A stretch of DNA of 64,000 nucleotides, taken from contig NC_056544.1 in assembly GCF_910596095.1 (NCBI RefSeq), positions 9,037,155 through 9,101,154 on the forward strand, read 5' to 3'. The notes beneath the pieces are model-generated. The model was given only the letters and a program-made list of their open reading frames with translations, was not told the DNA's origin and made no database searches. Below are positions 35,680-48,492 of the stretch, piece after piece. This stretch comes from Thunnus maccoyii (taxonomy: Eukaryota > Chordata > Actinopteri > Scombriformes > Scombridae). The first letter of the stretch is position 1; every line of letters starts with the position of its first letter. The position numbers and the translations under genes are program-made.

Positions 35680-38600
35680 ATGGTGAGTTTGACCCCCTCC
35701 CTCCTGTGAAATGTTGACAATGTTTTATTTAACGTTACGTGCTCGTCATGTCAATGTCAAACGCTCATGTAAGTTAGGCTACGGTGCTGAAGGACCAAAT
35801 GCTTTTGTCCACTTCGCCCTACAACGACCGGTTGGATTATGTGATTTAAATGGGCTTTACTTGTGCTGCGCTTCATCTGTTGTGGATAAAATTAGCCTCC
35901 TGTAGCGTTAGAGATCCTGTGTCACTGAGGATCTGTTGAGTCCTGAGGAAGAATCCTGTGAGACAAGTGTCTATGTGTTTACAAATGTCTTTAATGCGTA
36001 AATAAAAAACACCTCTAAAGTTACTGCACAGATTTATGATCTATATACTGTAGGATGAATGACACATATGCCCCCTTATATTATGTTCTCTCTATGTGTC
36101 AAAAGGTTATGGATTTTTAAAGGGTTAATTTGAATTTTAAATATACAATATAATTTTCTAACATTGCACTGTGAACACAACAAGTAAAATATCATTCACC
36201 TCCATTGTATTGAGGTGGAGGCAGAATGTCAGAGGCAGCATCTCAAAATCTGGACATTTTTGAAGATCCCCAATATATAGGATATATCTCCATGTTGAAA
36301 ATTCTTTAAATTACATCAGTTCCCTCTCTCGTACTGTAAAATCTATGGATATTTTTAATTTCAAAAGTTTAATTGCTGGACACAAGATGCTTCTTCTTCA
36401 CTGTAAAGTCAGATTTCAAGTTTCCACGTCACACTCGTGTAAAGTTTCATGCTGCACCACGACTGGCTTCCAAACTAGTTGTGATGTCACAAAATTATCT
36501 TGTACGTAGACATCTTCAACTGAGATTTAAGATGAGCACATAGAAACTTTCCCCCTTTAGCAGATGAATATGAAAACAGCCTTCTGGTGTCAAAGTCTGT
36601 ATATACATCATTATGTAGAGTGAAGCTCAAACATCCAAGTGAAGTAACAAAAAGCAAAACACATTTTTGAACGGAGGGGGTCTTTAAACAAAACGATGTG
36701 CCTAACTAGATATTAGAGGCAAATGAGAAAACATGAAAAAAAGGTGAATTAAGATCACTGCACTTTTGCTCATACCTCCACTATGAAATATTTAATTATC
36801 CAGCAGTGTGACTTTTGACCACCTGATGATGTGTTGCAGGAATCAGTGGAGGGCCCCCAGGCCCTGTGCGACCTCTGCTTGGCTCAGGTGTGCCGCAGCC
36901 TGGACGCTCTGTGCAGCAAGCGAGCAGACGGCTCTCTGTGCCTCAGCTGGGCTCCACTCTTCCCACAGGAGATGGCTGACCAGCTACTGCATAAGATGGC
37001 AACTAAAGGTCGGTCAGGAGCACTGAAAAGGCTCCAAAAACATCATCAACAACTGAGAGCAACTGCAGCTGCCAAGTGATAATAGTTCTGTGACAAGTTG
37101 TTGAAAAAGGACAAATAAACTCACACTATAAAAAAAGTGACTTACCTTAGACCTTCAGTCAATCACTCATTCCTCAGGCACACAACGTCCTGTATAAACA
37201 AAGTTAATCACAATTTCAGGACACTTACCCTATCATCATATGAGTTATTAGTTCACTATGTACTATCCCAGGCTGAAATAGTGGGAAAATTCTATTCCTC
37301 AAATATAAATGTGGCTAAACTGATGCTACTTTTTCCTACAACATTGCTCTGTTTGCTTCTCCCTACAAGGAATACTGAATGACATGACTGTTGGGATTTT
37401 CCGAAACTGCAAAGAGCTCCGCCTGCGCCGAGCCTCCATCCGATGCTGTCCAGTGTCTGCAGAAGCTTTCCGCCTGGCGCTCTGCCCTCACCGACTCCAG
37501 GAACTAGATGCCTCCTGGGTATCTGGAGACCTAACTGGTGCTAATATCGTCTCAGGCCTCGTCTCCAACCTGGAGTGCAGATCCAGCCTGCAGAGGTTGT
37601 CCCTGAATGGGCTACATCTGGACTGGGAGTGTTTGAGGGAGGATGGCGGGGTCCGAGTTGGCTTCAGCTCCCTGCGGGGCCTGAGGACGCTCAACCTTGC
37701 CAACACAGACCTGACCAATGCTATTCTTGAAGATATCTGCACACTCCCTCAGCTGGAAAGCCTGGATATCTCCTGCAGCGACATATCAAAGCTCACAGCA
37801 CTCCTTCAGTGCAAGGACACCCTGAGATCTTTGATCGCCCACAGGCTCAGGCTGCTGGATATGTCGCCTGCCAGGTTGCTCTTTGTCCTCAACCAACTTC
37901 ACACTCTCAGGCATATGGACTTTTCGGACAACCACTTTACACTCGATGACAGTGACGGGAGCGACGGAGATGAGACAGTGAGGCAGCTTCTGGAGGGGAG
38001 TCCCCAGGTCCTCCCTTCCCTTGTTTCTCTAGATGTGTCGGGCCGGAAGAGAATCACTGAAGCAGCAGTCAGGGCATTCGTGGAGGCCAGGAGTGGACTG
38101 GTCTTCTTGGGGCTGCTAGCAACGGGGGTTAGCTCCTGTGATGTCCTTTCTTCACATAAAAATCTAAAAGTAAGGATCCAGTACTAGTCATTTGTCTCTG
38201 ACTTGAGGCTCTACTATGTTAATTTACTGAATATGCCCACTGCATTTCCAGTCTCTCTGACAGTGCTGATCTGCTGTGTATGTTCAGGTAACTGGAGAAG
38301 CTAATGAGAACCAGGTGTGTGAGGCCCTGAGAAGGTACAGAGACAGGGAGTGTTTCATACGAGAGGCCCTCGTCCATCTCTACAATCTAACCATTGACAT
38401 CGACAAATCACAACCAGATATGCTAAAGGTGCTGTCATCCCTTTCAATCTGTTCCCTTCCCACTTATTATCTTGACCATTGTGTTTGAACATACCATTTG
38501 TGGGGGTTTATTTGTGTATTAGCACAAATTCAAAATATTTCTGATATACGTTTTTTACAGGGTAATTTCAGTTTTCTCACAACTTGAGTCTCATTTTTGT

Positions 38601-41600
38601 TGGTTTGGCCATAATTTCTATCGATTATGAAAACATAGTGCTTCCTGTAATTGCTGAGATTGCTAAAAATCAAGGGGGCAAAGAACACAAGCTGTCGGAT
38701 GATCAGACAGACTGTAAAAGAGCCAACAGTTAAGTTCGGTGAGATTATCTAAGCCACTTTATATCAAGGTAAAACTGAAGGTGAGCAAACCTGAAATGTC
38801 GCTAATAATCTTGCATTGCACAGGAAAACTGGCCACACAAAAATTGATCCAGGAAGTCAATCTGTAAACTGCCCCTTCTTTTTACCAATGTTACACCAAT
38901 CCCAGATCTCAGCAGAGTAAAATTTGTTTTGTCACTGATAGAAAACGACAAAAAAAGACTGAAAATTGTAATAAACTGGAATTATCCTTTAGCACTGCAT
39001 TGTATAGTAAATTATCTCTGATCTCTGCAGGATTATATACAAATACAAATACAGAAACATAGACACACACATGAATTCACAACCGCACAGACATTTCATA
39101 TTCATTCATTCATATTTCCACAGTAAAGGAAACAATTTCTAGTTGCATGTTTTTTGTAAGGATTTGTAAAGAGAACAGTATTTGAAAACAGCTCCGTTTG
39201 AACATATGGCACAGCTAAATTAAAATGTCCTGTAACCTGACATCTTAATTACTGTACTTAGATGTGATTGGAGAGAGGAGGTAATGAGACAGTTTCCTGC
39301 AGAGCCTTATAGTTAATTAATACAATGCAACTCCACAGCTGGCTTGGTGTGTAGTTTTAGGAGGTGCTAGGGTTACACACGAATACATACAGTATCTGGG
39401 AGATGCCTAGTCTCATCACTGTCCTGTACTGCTGTAGCTCCAGTAAAGCAGCTAATTGCTAAGTAAAGACACCCAAATGGTAGTTGGAGAGGGAAAGAAG
39501 AGACTCTATAATACCTCTTGCCCCCAGATCCAGCCCTCTCTAGACAGTTTCCAGTGTGACAACACAGTGGTTACTGATTCTGAAGCACATCTGATTATGA
39601 CTTGGACTTCCTGTTTCCTGTAGCTGGTTGTGAGTGCGATGCAGAGCCACCCCACCTCTCTGCACGTCCACCTGGTGGCCACAGCGTGTGTGTTCAACCT
39701 GACCACTCAGGACCTGGCAGAGGCCATGCCAATCAGCCTGCTCAGCTCCGCTGTCACCTGGCTGCTGTACGCCATGAAGACCTTCCCCAACCATCAGCAG
39801 GTCCAGGGATATGCTCAATGTTTCATATTACACATCCATCTCAGTGTAACATGGTTACACAACAACAAAATGTAACAAACTGTGGCACGGAATGGTTCTG
39901 TTGCTACCAGCTGGCTTGTCATTCACCAGATTTTGCTGCTCTATTTGCTGCTCTAAATGTTGCATTTGGTTGCATTTGCCATTTGGCCACTGTTTGTCGT
40001 TGTTGCATGAGAAACCATATGCCCACATTGTATATTTTAATAGACCACACCTTTATGGTTCTTCAACTGTTTCCACTTCTCCAGGTGCAGAAGAACTGCC
40101 TGCTGGCGCTCTGCAGTGACTACATCCTTCAAGATGTCCCCTTTGACAAGTTAGTTCACTTTCGCTCAGTTACAATATGACGTATGAGCCCATGGTGATG
40201 CAGTAGCCAAGATAATCAGTGCATTCATGGAGTGGCACTGTAGTGTTTTTCCAACACATTGTGATCCAGCTAAAATATAATTTGTCTTGAAACATAACTG
40301 CCAAAAGAAATACTTCTCCCAGATGTATGAGTGCAGGAAAAGATGTCTCAGATTCTCCCAAGGCTTGTTTGTACATTATTGGTGTGTTTTTATAATACTG
40401 TGTTCCTTGTATCCATGCTGTGATCATGGTTCAGGTATTTAGCAGCCACGCTGGTGATTAACTGGCTGAGCAGCCACGAGGATCCTACCCTTCAGAGGAT
40501 GGCTGTGGCTGTCATCTCCATTCTGGTGGCCAAGGTCAAGACACTGCTCACTTACCGTGCATTAGTCTGCTGCAGGAAAATAGTATGGCACCTGTTAGTC
40601 CCACCTGTTGAGAGCTCCATGCATCAGACAGCTCCTGTACCTCTGTGACACTAGCCAGCTTTATGCTTTAATTTAGTCCAGTTAAATGGTGCCATTTTCC
40701 CTGTGGGTTAAAAGAACAGTTTGTTCTAGTTTGGCATTTAGGAAAATGGCTTGAACTCAAAGAAGCACTGATCTCTCTGTTTTATGTACAGTTGTCCACA
40801 GAGGAGACTGCACAGCTCGGCAAGGATGCCTTTATTATGAAGGTACATTTACACTTTCAGGGTATTTAGTTTCAAACAACGTTCCCAACTTAGAACTACA
40901 TACGCACAAGTGTATTTCTAGTTCTCTCTCTCACTCTCTGTCTGTCTTTATATTTGGCTACATTTTCCATTACCTACTGTATATACTCATTTACTCACCA
41001 CAAGTCACTCCATTGCCCCATGCACTTGTCCCTCTCAGTTTACTGTTACTCCATTATTCAATCACCTCTCTGTTTCTCTCTTTGTGTATGCAATCAAGCT
41101 TCTCTTTCCACTTCAGTTGTTTTTATTTATTGTTTGGGCTGCTATGCAAATATGTAATCTTTTCATCCAGCAAATGCATGTTGTATTCAACACTGCACGC
41201 TTCACTGACTTGACTGAGGTTGTTTCCTGTGTTTCTACAAATGTATTCCTTCCTTGTCTCATGTTTTCTCTTCTCCTTGGCTCTGTCTAACAGCAGCTGC
41301 TGGCTATCGTGCAGCAGAAAGCCATGGTCGGAGTGGTGGACTCCACTCTGAAGTTTGCCCTTAGTGCTCTGTGGAACTTGACAGATGAGATGCCCACAGC
41401 AGCCCGCAGCTTCATCGACTGCCACGGCCTGGAGCTGTATGAGGAGGTCCTGGAGGTAGAGGAGCCCAAAAAAAAAAAAAAAAAATGCAGTTGCCCGCAC
41501 AGATAAACAAATGAACCCTCACAGAGGGTCACATTTTGCCTCTCATGCTGTCCCCTTCTTTTGCATTGCAGTCCTACTACACTGAATCTTCTGTACAGCA

Positions 41601-43756
41601 GAAAGTTCTTGGCCTCCTGGTGGGTTCATTGTGTATGTGTGAGTGTGTGTGTGTTGTGTTTATACTGAAGAATATTGAATATGATTGCATAGTTTTCATT
41701 ATGTGCCACATCTGCCACAGTACTGAATGTTCTTGTTTTCATAGCTTGTTTAAACTAAAATCTACATCTTATTCTCATTTCCTTTTTGTAATCATTCCCA
41801 CATGCTGTGACAACAGGCAGCATCTGAATTAGGGAGTCCTTTCAAATATTTTTCATATTACCCCCAAATATGTGAAATGAATTGACCAGTAGGAAAAAAA
41901 TTAAATCCCTCTGTCGGCAATTTGACATTAAAAAGTTCCTGTATCCCTTCTGTATGCCATCTGCCAAGTTACATCTATCATCACCACTATTATTCCTCTC
42001 ACTGTGTTACAGAACAACATAGCAGAGGTTGAGGAGTTGCAGGCAGAGCTAATGGAGGAAGACTTATTGGAGCACATCCTCAGCCTGCTGCAGGACTCCC
42101 ATATGGAGGTGGGGGTCCGCTACTTCGCTGGAGGGATCCTGGCACAGCTCACCTCCAGACCAGAGGCCTGGACCCTGGATGATGAGCTCCGTACCACCAT
42201 ACTGAAGCAGCTGGTGTGTGTCAGAGGCAAAAGTTTTGGATGCTGGTTTTCATTTGATGGACAATTAAATTCCCCTTTCGCTCTTTTCAAAGTGTCTTTC
42301 TTACCTTGCAGCATGCTTCCATAGTAACATGGACCCAACTGGAGAGAGAAATGGTCTCTTACAGGTGAGATAAAGCAACACATCTGTTCATTCTCATCTT
42401 GCTCATTGTTGATTTAATGTAAGTAATGTATGCATATTTTGAAACAACTTGTGCATTTAACACATCTGAATTACCCGTAAGTTTCATTTATTTGGTTACC
42501 TAACACACAGAACATTACAAATGAGTGCCAGAGAAAGCTCAGACAGTCACAAGAAAGCAATTAAAAAATTCATTCTAAATGATGTTAGAATATGTGAATG
42601 GCACATTAGCTTACATTCATTGGGTTGCACTGATGCAGAAGAAAAACATCTGGTACTTACAGCACAAAACAAAGAAGAAAAAATGCTCAGGATAATTAAA
42701 ATGTACACTTCTTTTCTCACTTTTTTAATCTACGTGTTCTGTCTCCTCATGTCCAAATTTTAGGTCATTCCGTCCATTTTGCCCTCTGCTTCAGACTTGT
42801 CAGCCCTCGGGAGTGCAGATGTGGGCAGTCTGGGCCATACATCTGGTTTGCAGTCAAAACAGTAAGACACACAAACAGACTACTGTGGGGATCTTGGTGG
42901 GAGTTTGACTGTGGGGAGCACATGAGTGGATTTCTAGGGGTCAGCGTATTTATGTATATATTTAAATCAATTTAGCATACAGTACTGTATGTGTATTATA
43001 GTGTCCATTTTTTTTTACATTTGGTGTGGTCCTGTGGGTGTCCTGCCTCAACACATTCTCCTGCTATTATTGTTATTATTATTACTAGTCATATCTCTAT
43101 TATTATTATCATTGTTATTGTTATTATTGTTGTTATTATGCTTCTCTGTGTCTCTCTCCCCCCTCTCCCCCTCCCTCCTTCTTTCTCTCTCAACCCAACC
43201 GGTGAAGTCAGATGGCCACCCACCTAGAGCCCGGTTCTGCTTGAGGTTCCTTCCCGTTAAAGGGGAGTTTTTCCTTGCTGCTGTCGCCAAGTGCTTGCTC
43301 ATGGGGGAATTGTTGGTTCTCTCTAAGTGAAAGAGTACGGTCTAGACCTGCTCTATGTGAAAAGTGCTCTGAGATAACTTTTTGTTATGATTTGGCACTA
43401 TATAAATAAAATTGAACTGAAATAAAATTGAAAAATACATTTGCCCCAAGATACTACCCGATGTGATGTTAAATACTGGTAAATTTATATGAACTTGTCT
43501 GGTGTATTAAGATTTAATTGGCGGTGTCATGTTCTTATCACTTCCTCTCTCTCTCTCTCTCCTTGATCCCCTAGCTTCAAATTACAGCAGCATGCTGGAG
43601 CAGGAAGGCGTGACTGAACTTCTGAAGGTTTTGGCTGCACATCCTGACACACACAGTGACGTTAAAGGACTATCAGACAGAATCCTGAGTATGGTAGAGC
43701 ACCATCAGAGTCAATCAAGGCCCTTCAACAACCAGACGGGGCCTCAAAGCTCTTGA
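35680..43756 (+). CDS. zyg11: ZYG11-family substrate receptor of a CUL2-RING ubiquitin ligase
   Basis: Binds Elongin C and CUL2 and recruits substrates, including proteins with N-terminal glycine degrons. Fourteen exons: 35680-35682, 36840-37008, 37370-38169, 38288-38428, 39624-39800, 40085-40149, 40435-40534, 40792-40842, 41294-41455, 41572-41619, 42013-42213, 42312-42364, 42764-42861, 43575-43756. The sum is 2250 bases, 749 residues (human ZYG11B 744). The first coding exon supplies only the ATG. Layout: N-terminal Elongin/CUL2-binding box (LCDLCLAQVCRSLDALC, FPQEMADQLL); leucine-rich repeats in exon 3 (LESLDISCSDISKLTALL, LVSLDVSGRKRITEAAV); armadillo repeats from exon 4 on (ATACVFNLTTQDLAEAMP, NCLLALCSDYILQDVPF). 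The degron-pocket motifs ALWNLTDE and LLNNIAEVEEL are intact. It is closer to ZYG11A/B than to ZER1. Several donors (GTCGGT, GTGCTG, GTCCAG, GTCAAG) are weak. Confidence 0.95.
35683..36839 (+). other. zyg11: zyg11 intron 1
   Basis: Opens with GTGAGT directly after the start codon and ends in TTGCAG. The block 36100-36690 has the look of a decayed non-autonomous DNA transposon, but without a second copy here I cannot show it. Confidence 0.6.
38429..39623 (+). other. zyg11: zyg11 intron 4
   Basis: AT-rich intron between the exons ending MLK and starting LVVSAM. No exon, ORF or repeat could be identified. Confidence 0.7.
43055..43200 (+). repeat. (ATT/ATC)n and (CT)n simple repeats in zyg11 intron 13
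   Basis: TTATTATT-type trinucleotide run followed by a CT/CCT-rich tract. The poly-Ile/Leu and poly-Asn ORFs read across it are artefacts of the repeat. Confidence 0.85.
43200..43430 (+). mobile_element. Fish SINE/LINE-type tail element
   Basis: Contains 'gaggttccttcccgttaaag', 'gggagtttttccttgctg' and ends 'ctatataaataaaattgaac' plus repeated ATTGAA-like units, a very common teleost retroposon tail. Lies in zyg11 intron 13, with simple repeats upstream. The family name cannot be fixed without a library. Confidence 0.6.
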
Positions 43757-44085
43757 CAAAAGTGCAAAGATATTTATTTCATGTCAATGAGCTGTGCCTA
43801 AAATATGCAGGTTGCAGATACAATATATAGTAGAGCTGAAGTACAGAAGGTTTATGTCAATCCCATTGGACTTAATATTTAATAGAGTAAATGATATATT
43901 CTGTATTTTTATATAAAGAGAGTGTGATTACTGGTTGTGTAGTCATTTTGATTCCTAAGCTAATTTAGTTTTAAATGCTTTGAAACAAAAAATGTGAATT
44001 CCTAATAATATTTGCACTATTTAGAGGTCAAACTTTAAGATAGGACATTAAGATGGAAAATGTCTGATCTTAAGGAAGTGTTCCA

Positions 44086-44091
44086 AATAAA
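44086..44091 (+). terminator. zyg11: zyg11 polyadenylation signal AATAAA
   Basis: Canonical hexamer 330 bases after the stop codon, giving a 3' UTR of about 350 bases. No earlier canonical hexamer was noticed. Confidence 0.6.
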
Positions 44092-45192
44092 CTGAAGTTG
44101 TGCAAAGTTTGTGCAGTAAATCATGCATGGAGCTAAATCCTGTCACTAGAGGGTGCTTTAGTACTGTAGCTTCAAGAATGTTTTGCCTTTAAGCTGTGCT
44201 CCTGTAAAATATTCAGTCATTAGACGTATAACTACATTCAGTATCATACATGATAAGTGGCAAGATATCACCCTGAATCTGCTGTGTTTGTCTGTTTGTC
44301 TATACTGGGGGCCTCTTTATAAACCAGTCATGCTCAAAAAGAAGTGATCTCTCCTCTCCCTCTCTTGCTCACTGCCTCTCCCCCCCGGTAGATGCTGAAT
44401 TCATTATATTTTATGTAACACAGCTGGAAGACAGAACTGCTCGTAGGCATCTACAGAGTCTATTCTAAGTTGGCCTATTAATAATTCCTTTTGAAAAGTA
44501 GATTAACAAGCTCACATTAATATTTGAGTTGTACCACCATGTTCAACTTTTAAGTGTCAAAATCCCCTTGATTCACATTTTTTAAATCCCCTGAAGGAAT
44601 TGAAAGGGATCTGCCAAATAGAATATGGCTTTGTATTCTTGTGATTCAGCCACATTAGTCATTTCCTTGACAGTGGTAGGGTAGGGTATATGTTAGAGAA
44701 GAGGTACATAAAGTGATCCAGGAACAGCTTTAACAGAAACTTCAACCCTCTAAACATTAAACTCACTGTGGCAGTCGTGTGGGATCAGAGGTCAAATGCC
44801 TTATAGTGAGCATGGTATGTTGTTACCGTGAGAAGTTCAAGTGTGGGAAAACAGCGCTGCTTTCCAGGGACTGTCGATTATTCCAGAGTGCACCGTGACT
44901 TTGCACTTGTGTCTGTTGTGTACATGGAAAACTCAGCATGTGAGGAGGCAAGATGAGCAGAGGAGCCAAAGGGTAACAGTGGTGTGCTTTGCATTAATCA
45001 GGTCTGTTATTGTCTGTAGCTCAAAGAACCCATCAATAATCAAGTTCATGTGAGACAGAGACAAACAGAAAGGCTGTATCAGAAAGACAGGAGACAATGT
45101 TTCCCCTAGGATTTTTTTGCCGGCAGCAGTGTTGTGCACATGCAGAGCCCACAACGCCAGGACCTCTATTTGCGCACGCCAGTAGTGGACTA

Positions 45193-45752
45193 ACTTAAAG
45201 GACCAGTCATGGATGTATTAAAGCTGGATTCGGCACCACCCCTCAGCCTTGCAGCCAATTTTTCCCAGTGGCCACTTGCGATATTGCAGCAAAAAATCCC
45301 CCTGTGGCCCCAAAAGCATTTTCACCATAGACCACCATTGTAAAAGAGACATCTATAAAACTGTTGACATGCAGGACACCTTGAACAGGGTCAATTATGG
45401 CTCTATTATGAATCCATGGAGGTCTTATATTTGTAAAACTTTCCTCAAGCCAAGAAAAGCAATTTAAAAATCTATGATGCCATCACAATGTAAAGTCTAT
45501 GGGCCAAGCAGGAACTCGCGGGCAGGGCCAGCTGGCAAAACACTACTGTGCATATTCAGTGGACCGCATAACCCAGAAGAAAACCCAGAAGCTAGAAACG
45601 TTTTTGGCATATGTGCAAGGCAACCAATTCATATTGGACTGAACAGGCGCCATTTTTGGTCCTGTATAGAGCTCTTATCATACAACCATGGGACTAGTGT
45701 GTAGGATTTCATGTCATCTAGTGGTGAGATTGCAGATTGCAACCAACTGAAT
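45193..45752. mobile_element. Non-autonomous DNA transposon remnant (family B)
   Basis: Begins with 'cttaaaggaccagtcatgg' and ends with 'gattgcaaccaactgaata' after 'catctagtggtgag', phrases I associate with an abundant percomorph repeat. Its interior short ORFs are not coding. A single copy here, so the limits are approximate. Confidence 0.5.
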
Positions 45753-45949
45753 AACACTCAGACTTTAGCAACTACAAAAGTGAGACAAATTTGCTCACTT
45801 ATTAAGTAAGCACTATGCCCTGAAGTAATCCTAAATCAGAACAGTAAATATTGTTTCTAGAGCAACAACAGTAATGTTTACAACAGCAAATCAACTATTT
45901 AAAGTCAATCATATTTCAGTGGAACATATCCAAAATGTCAATAATACAA

Positions 45950-46596
45950 GAGTTTGGGAAATACACGTTTTAATTTTCTTGCTGAGAGTTAGATGACAAT
46001 ATTGATACCACTTACATGTCTGTGTGGTAAATATGAAGCTACGGCTAGAAGACGGTTAGCTTAGCATAGCATAAAGTCTGGAAATGGGGAAACAGCTAGC
46101 CTGGCTCTGTCCAAAGGTAAAAAAATCCCCTAACAGCACTTTTAAAGCTCGCTAATGAACACATTTTATCGTGTGTGTTTAATTTGTACAACAAAAACAT
46201 CAAATTATGGCTTTACTGGGGGTTATGTGCTGGACTATTTCTTGCAGGCAACAAGTGGAGACTCCAGGAAGTCACTGCTTCCAGCCAAGAAATGGTCTAT
46301 CACAAGACTCCCAACGAAACCACATTTTTATATATAATGTAATTTTTATACTTTTGTTTTTGTACAGATTAAACCAACAACATATAACATGTTAAATAAT
46401 GAGCTTAAGAGGTGCTGTTCAGATAATATAGATCCATGCTACCTGTTCCCCCTGTTTTCAGTTTTTTAAGCTAAGCTAAGTGGCTGCTGCTGGTAGCTTT
46501 ATATTTATCACACAGACATTAGTGTTATCAATCTTCTCATCTAACTCCCAACAAGAATGCACATAATCGTATTTTCACAAAATGTTGAACTATTCC
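45950..46596. mobile_element. Non-autonomous DNA transposon (family A, copy 2)
   Basis: The right end GTTGAACTATTCC (46584-46596) is the inverse of the left end of copy 3. It shares 'cagctagcctggctctgtcc' and 'agcttagcatagcataaag' with copy 3. The left end is worn, so 45950 is approximate. About 650 bp, no transposase. Confidence 0.65.
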
Positions 46597-48470
46597 TTTA
46601 AGAGAAGAGCAGAAAGAAAGGCAAATGGCAAAAAGACAGAAATAGAGATGCCTATAGGGAAATTGACAGGTGCAAAAATAGGACTTATAGCCAAAAATAT
46701 CTTTAGAAAAGATAAACAAAGCAAGGGAGGGATAGAGAGAGACATGCTGGAGATAAGAGGAATAAAGTGAGTCAAAGGAAATTAAAGACCCTTTCATGCT
46801 CCGTGATTGTTGGTGCAAAAATACCACCAACCAATTTGCAGATTCTCTGTCTCAGTTTGAAATAGCATTGTGCTGCTTTTGAGTTGCAGCTTAGTGTAAC
46901 TAAGCATTTCGTTATCTCACTTGTGCAGACAGCTCTATTGGATTAACATAATTGTGAACCAGTCTGGGCACTGAGCACATACTAATGTACAATACAACAC
47001 ATCTGTACCTTAGTATTAGTTTATATGCACATGTGTGCCAGGCCATGCGTGTGTGTTTGCAGTTTTTGCAGTGCATATGTGTGTGTGTGCAGGTATGCCT
47101 CTGAGCTAACATGGCCCCAGTGTAGACCAAAAGGTCAAAATACAGGTTTTTGACTTGGATGCTAATTAGACACCCGCTAACCTAAATACCCAGAGAGCAG
47201 AATAGAAGAAAAAGTACATTCAAAGAGTAGGAAGAGAGGTCGAACAACAAGACAAAGCAAAAAAACACTTCTCCAGGCAGAACTATGACGCACAAAAGGA
47301 CACACCATCTCCTCTTAAATGACCTTTTATTGCTGGGGAAGGATACAGAGTTGGCAGGCCCCTGAGCCTGTGTGCAGATATGTAACAGCAGTAGGACCAT
47401 CCTCCTCTCTGCCAAGTGGAGGCAGGGTCTCAATCCTCACCATCAATCAATAGCCACTTTCCCAGAGGAGGGCTCAGTAGAGCTCGTCAATATCAAGTCC
47501 AATACAAAACGTACAGTATGTAACACAGGATCGAACACATTAATTTCATTAATTTGAAATAAATCCCAGCTGACAAATCATGTCTTATGATGTCATGTGA
47601 TAATGATAGAGAAAGTCAGGGAAATGAAACAGGAGAAAACTCTGGAAAGTCTTTTTTTTTTTTGCCTGTATTGAAAGCCAGGCATTGTTCCTATTGTGCC
47701 TCAGTGTGGTCAAAATATGAAGCTAAGTGACAAATCATTAAAGCAAAAGGTGCAAAACAGGAGCACTCATTAATACAGTTTGTTTACAATTGTAAGCATA
47801 AGAAATATTTTTAACTTAATATAAGTTGCAGCAGTTCCTTTATGTTCCAGCTTAGCACAGCAGTATGGGTGGTTGGATTCGGCTGGCGGTAATTTGGTGC
47901 TGTCATCTATATGTGGCAGTGATTAATGATGAAATTTTCTTGAAATGACTGAAACACAGGCACCCAGTTTGCAAGCACGAGTCACTGGAAATACATCCCA
48001 TATTTCTAAATTTACTGTAAGTCAATCCACTGCTCTGTGACGAAAGGATTTTCTTCCTGTTTTGTCTGTGTGTGTGTGTGAGTGAGTGAGTGAGTGAATG
48101 TGTTTGTACATAGATGTGTCAGAGGGCTATTACGGTCGGTTAGAGCCGCTCTTACTTGATGTCACATCTCCCATCTGCGGGCGTTTCACAGTGGCCAGTT
48201 TGCCTTCGGCTCAGTAGATGTACACAATAGCACAAAAAACATGAGTTAACAACCACAGGCAGGAAACAAGACCGCAGGAGCTTCTGCTTCCGATAGCTAT
48301 TCAGTGCACTGCCTCGCGGTCACAGCTGTGCTACTGATGTGACCGTAGCCAGCTGAGTGCATCTCTGCCCTGAAGCACATCCTGACCACTACCTCTGTCT
48401 GGCTGGTGAATTATGGTATACAGAAATGCAAACAAATATCCATTCTCAAGTATTTTAACCATTTTCTTTC

Positions 48471-48492
48471 TCCAAAATGTTGAACTATTCCC
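48471..48492. mobile_element. Fragment of family A right end
   Basis: Only about 22 bases matching the right terminus (CCAAAATGTTGAACTATTCC). A solo end or a chance match. Confidence 0.35.

Noticed and set aside
42989-43330. Hydrophobic poly-Leu/Ile frame, and poly-Asn frame on the other strand
   Set aside because: Produced by an ATT/ATC trinucleotide repeat and a retroposon tail in a zyg11 intron.
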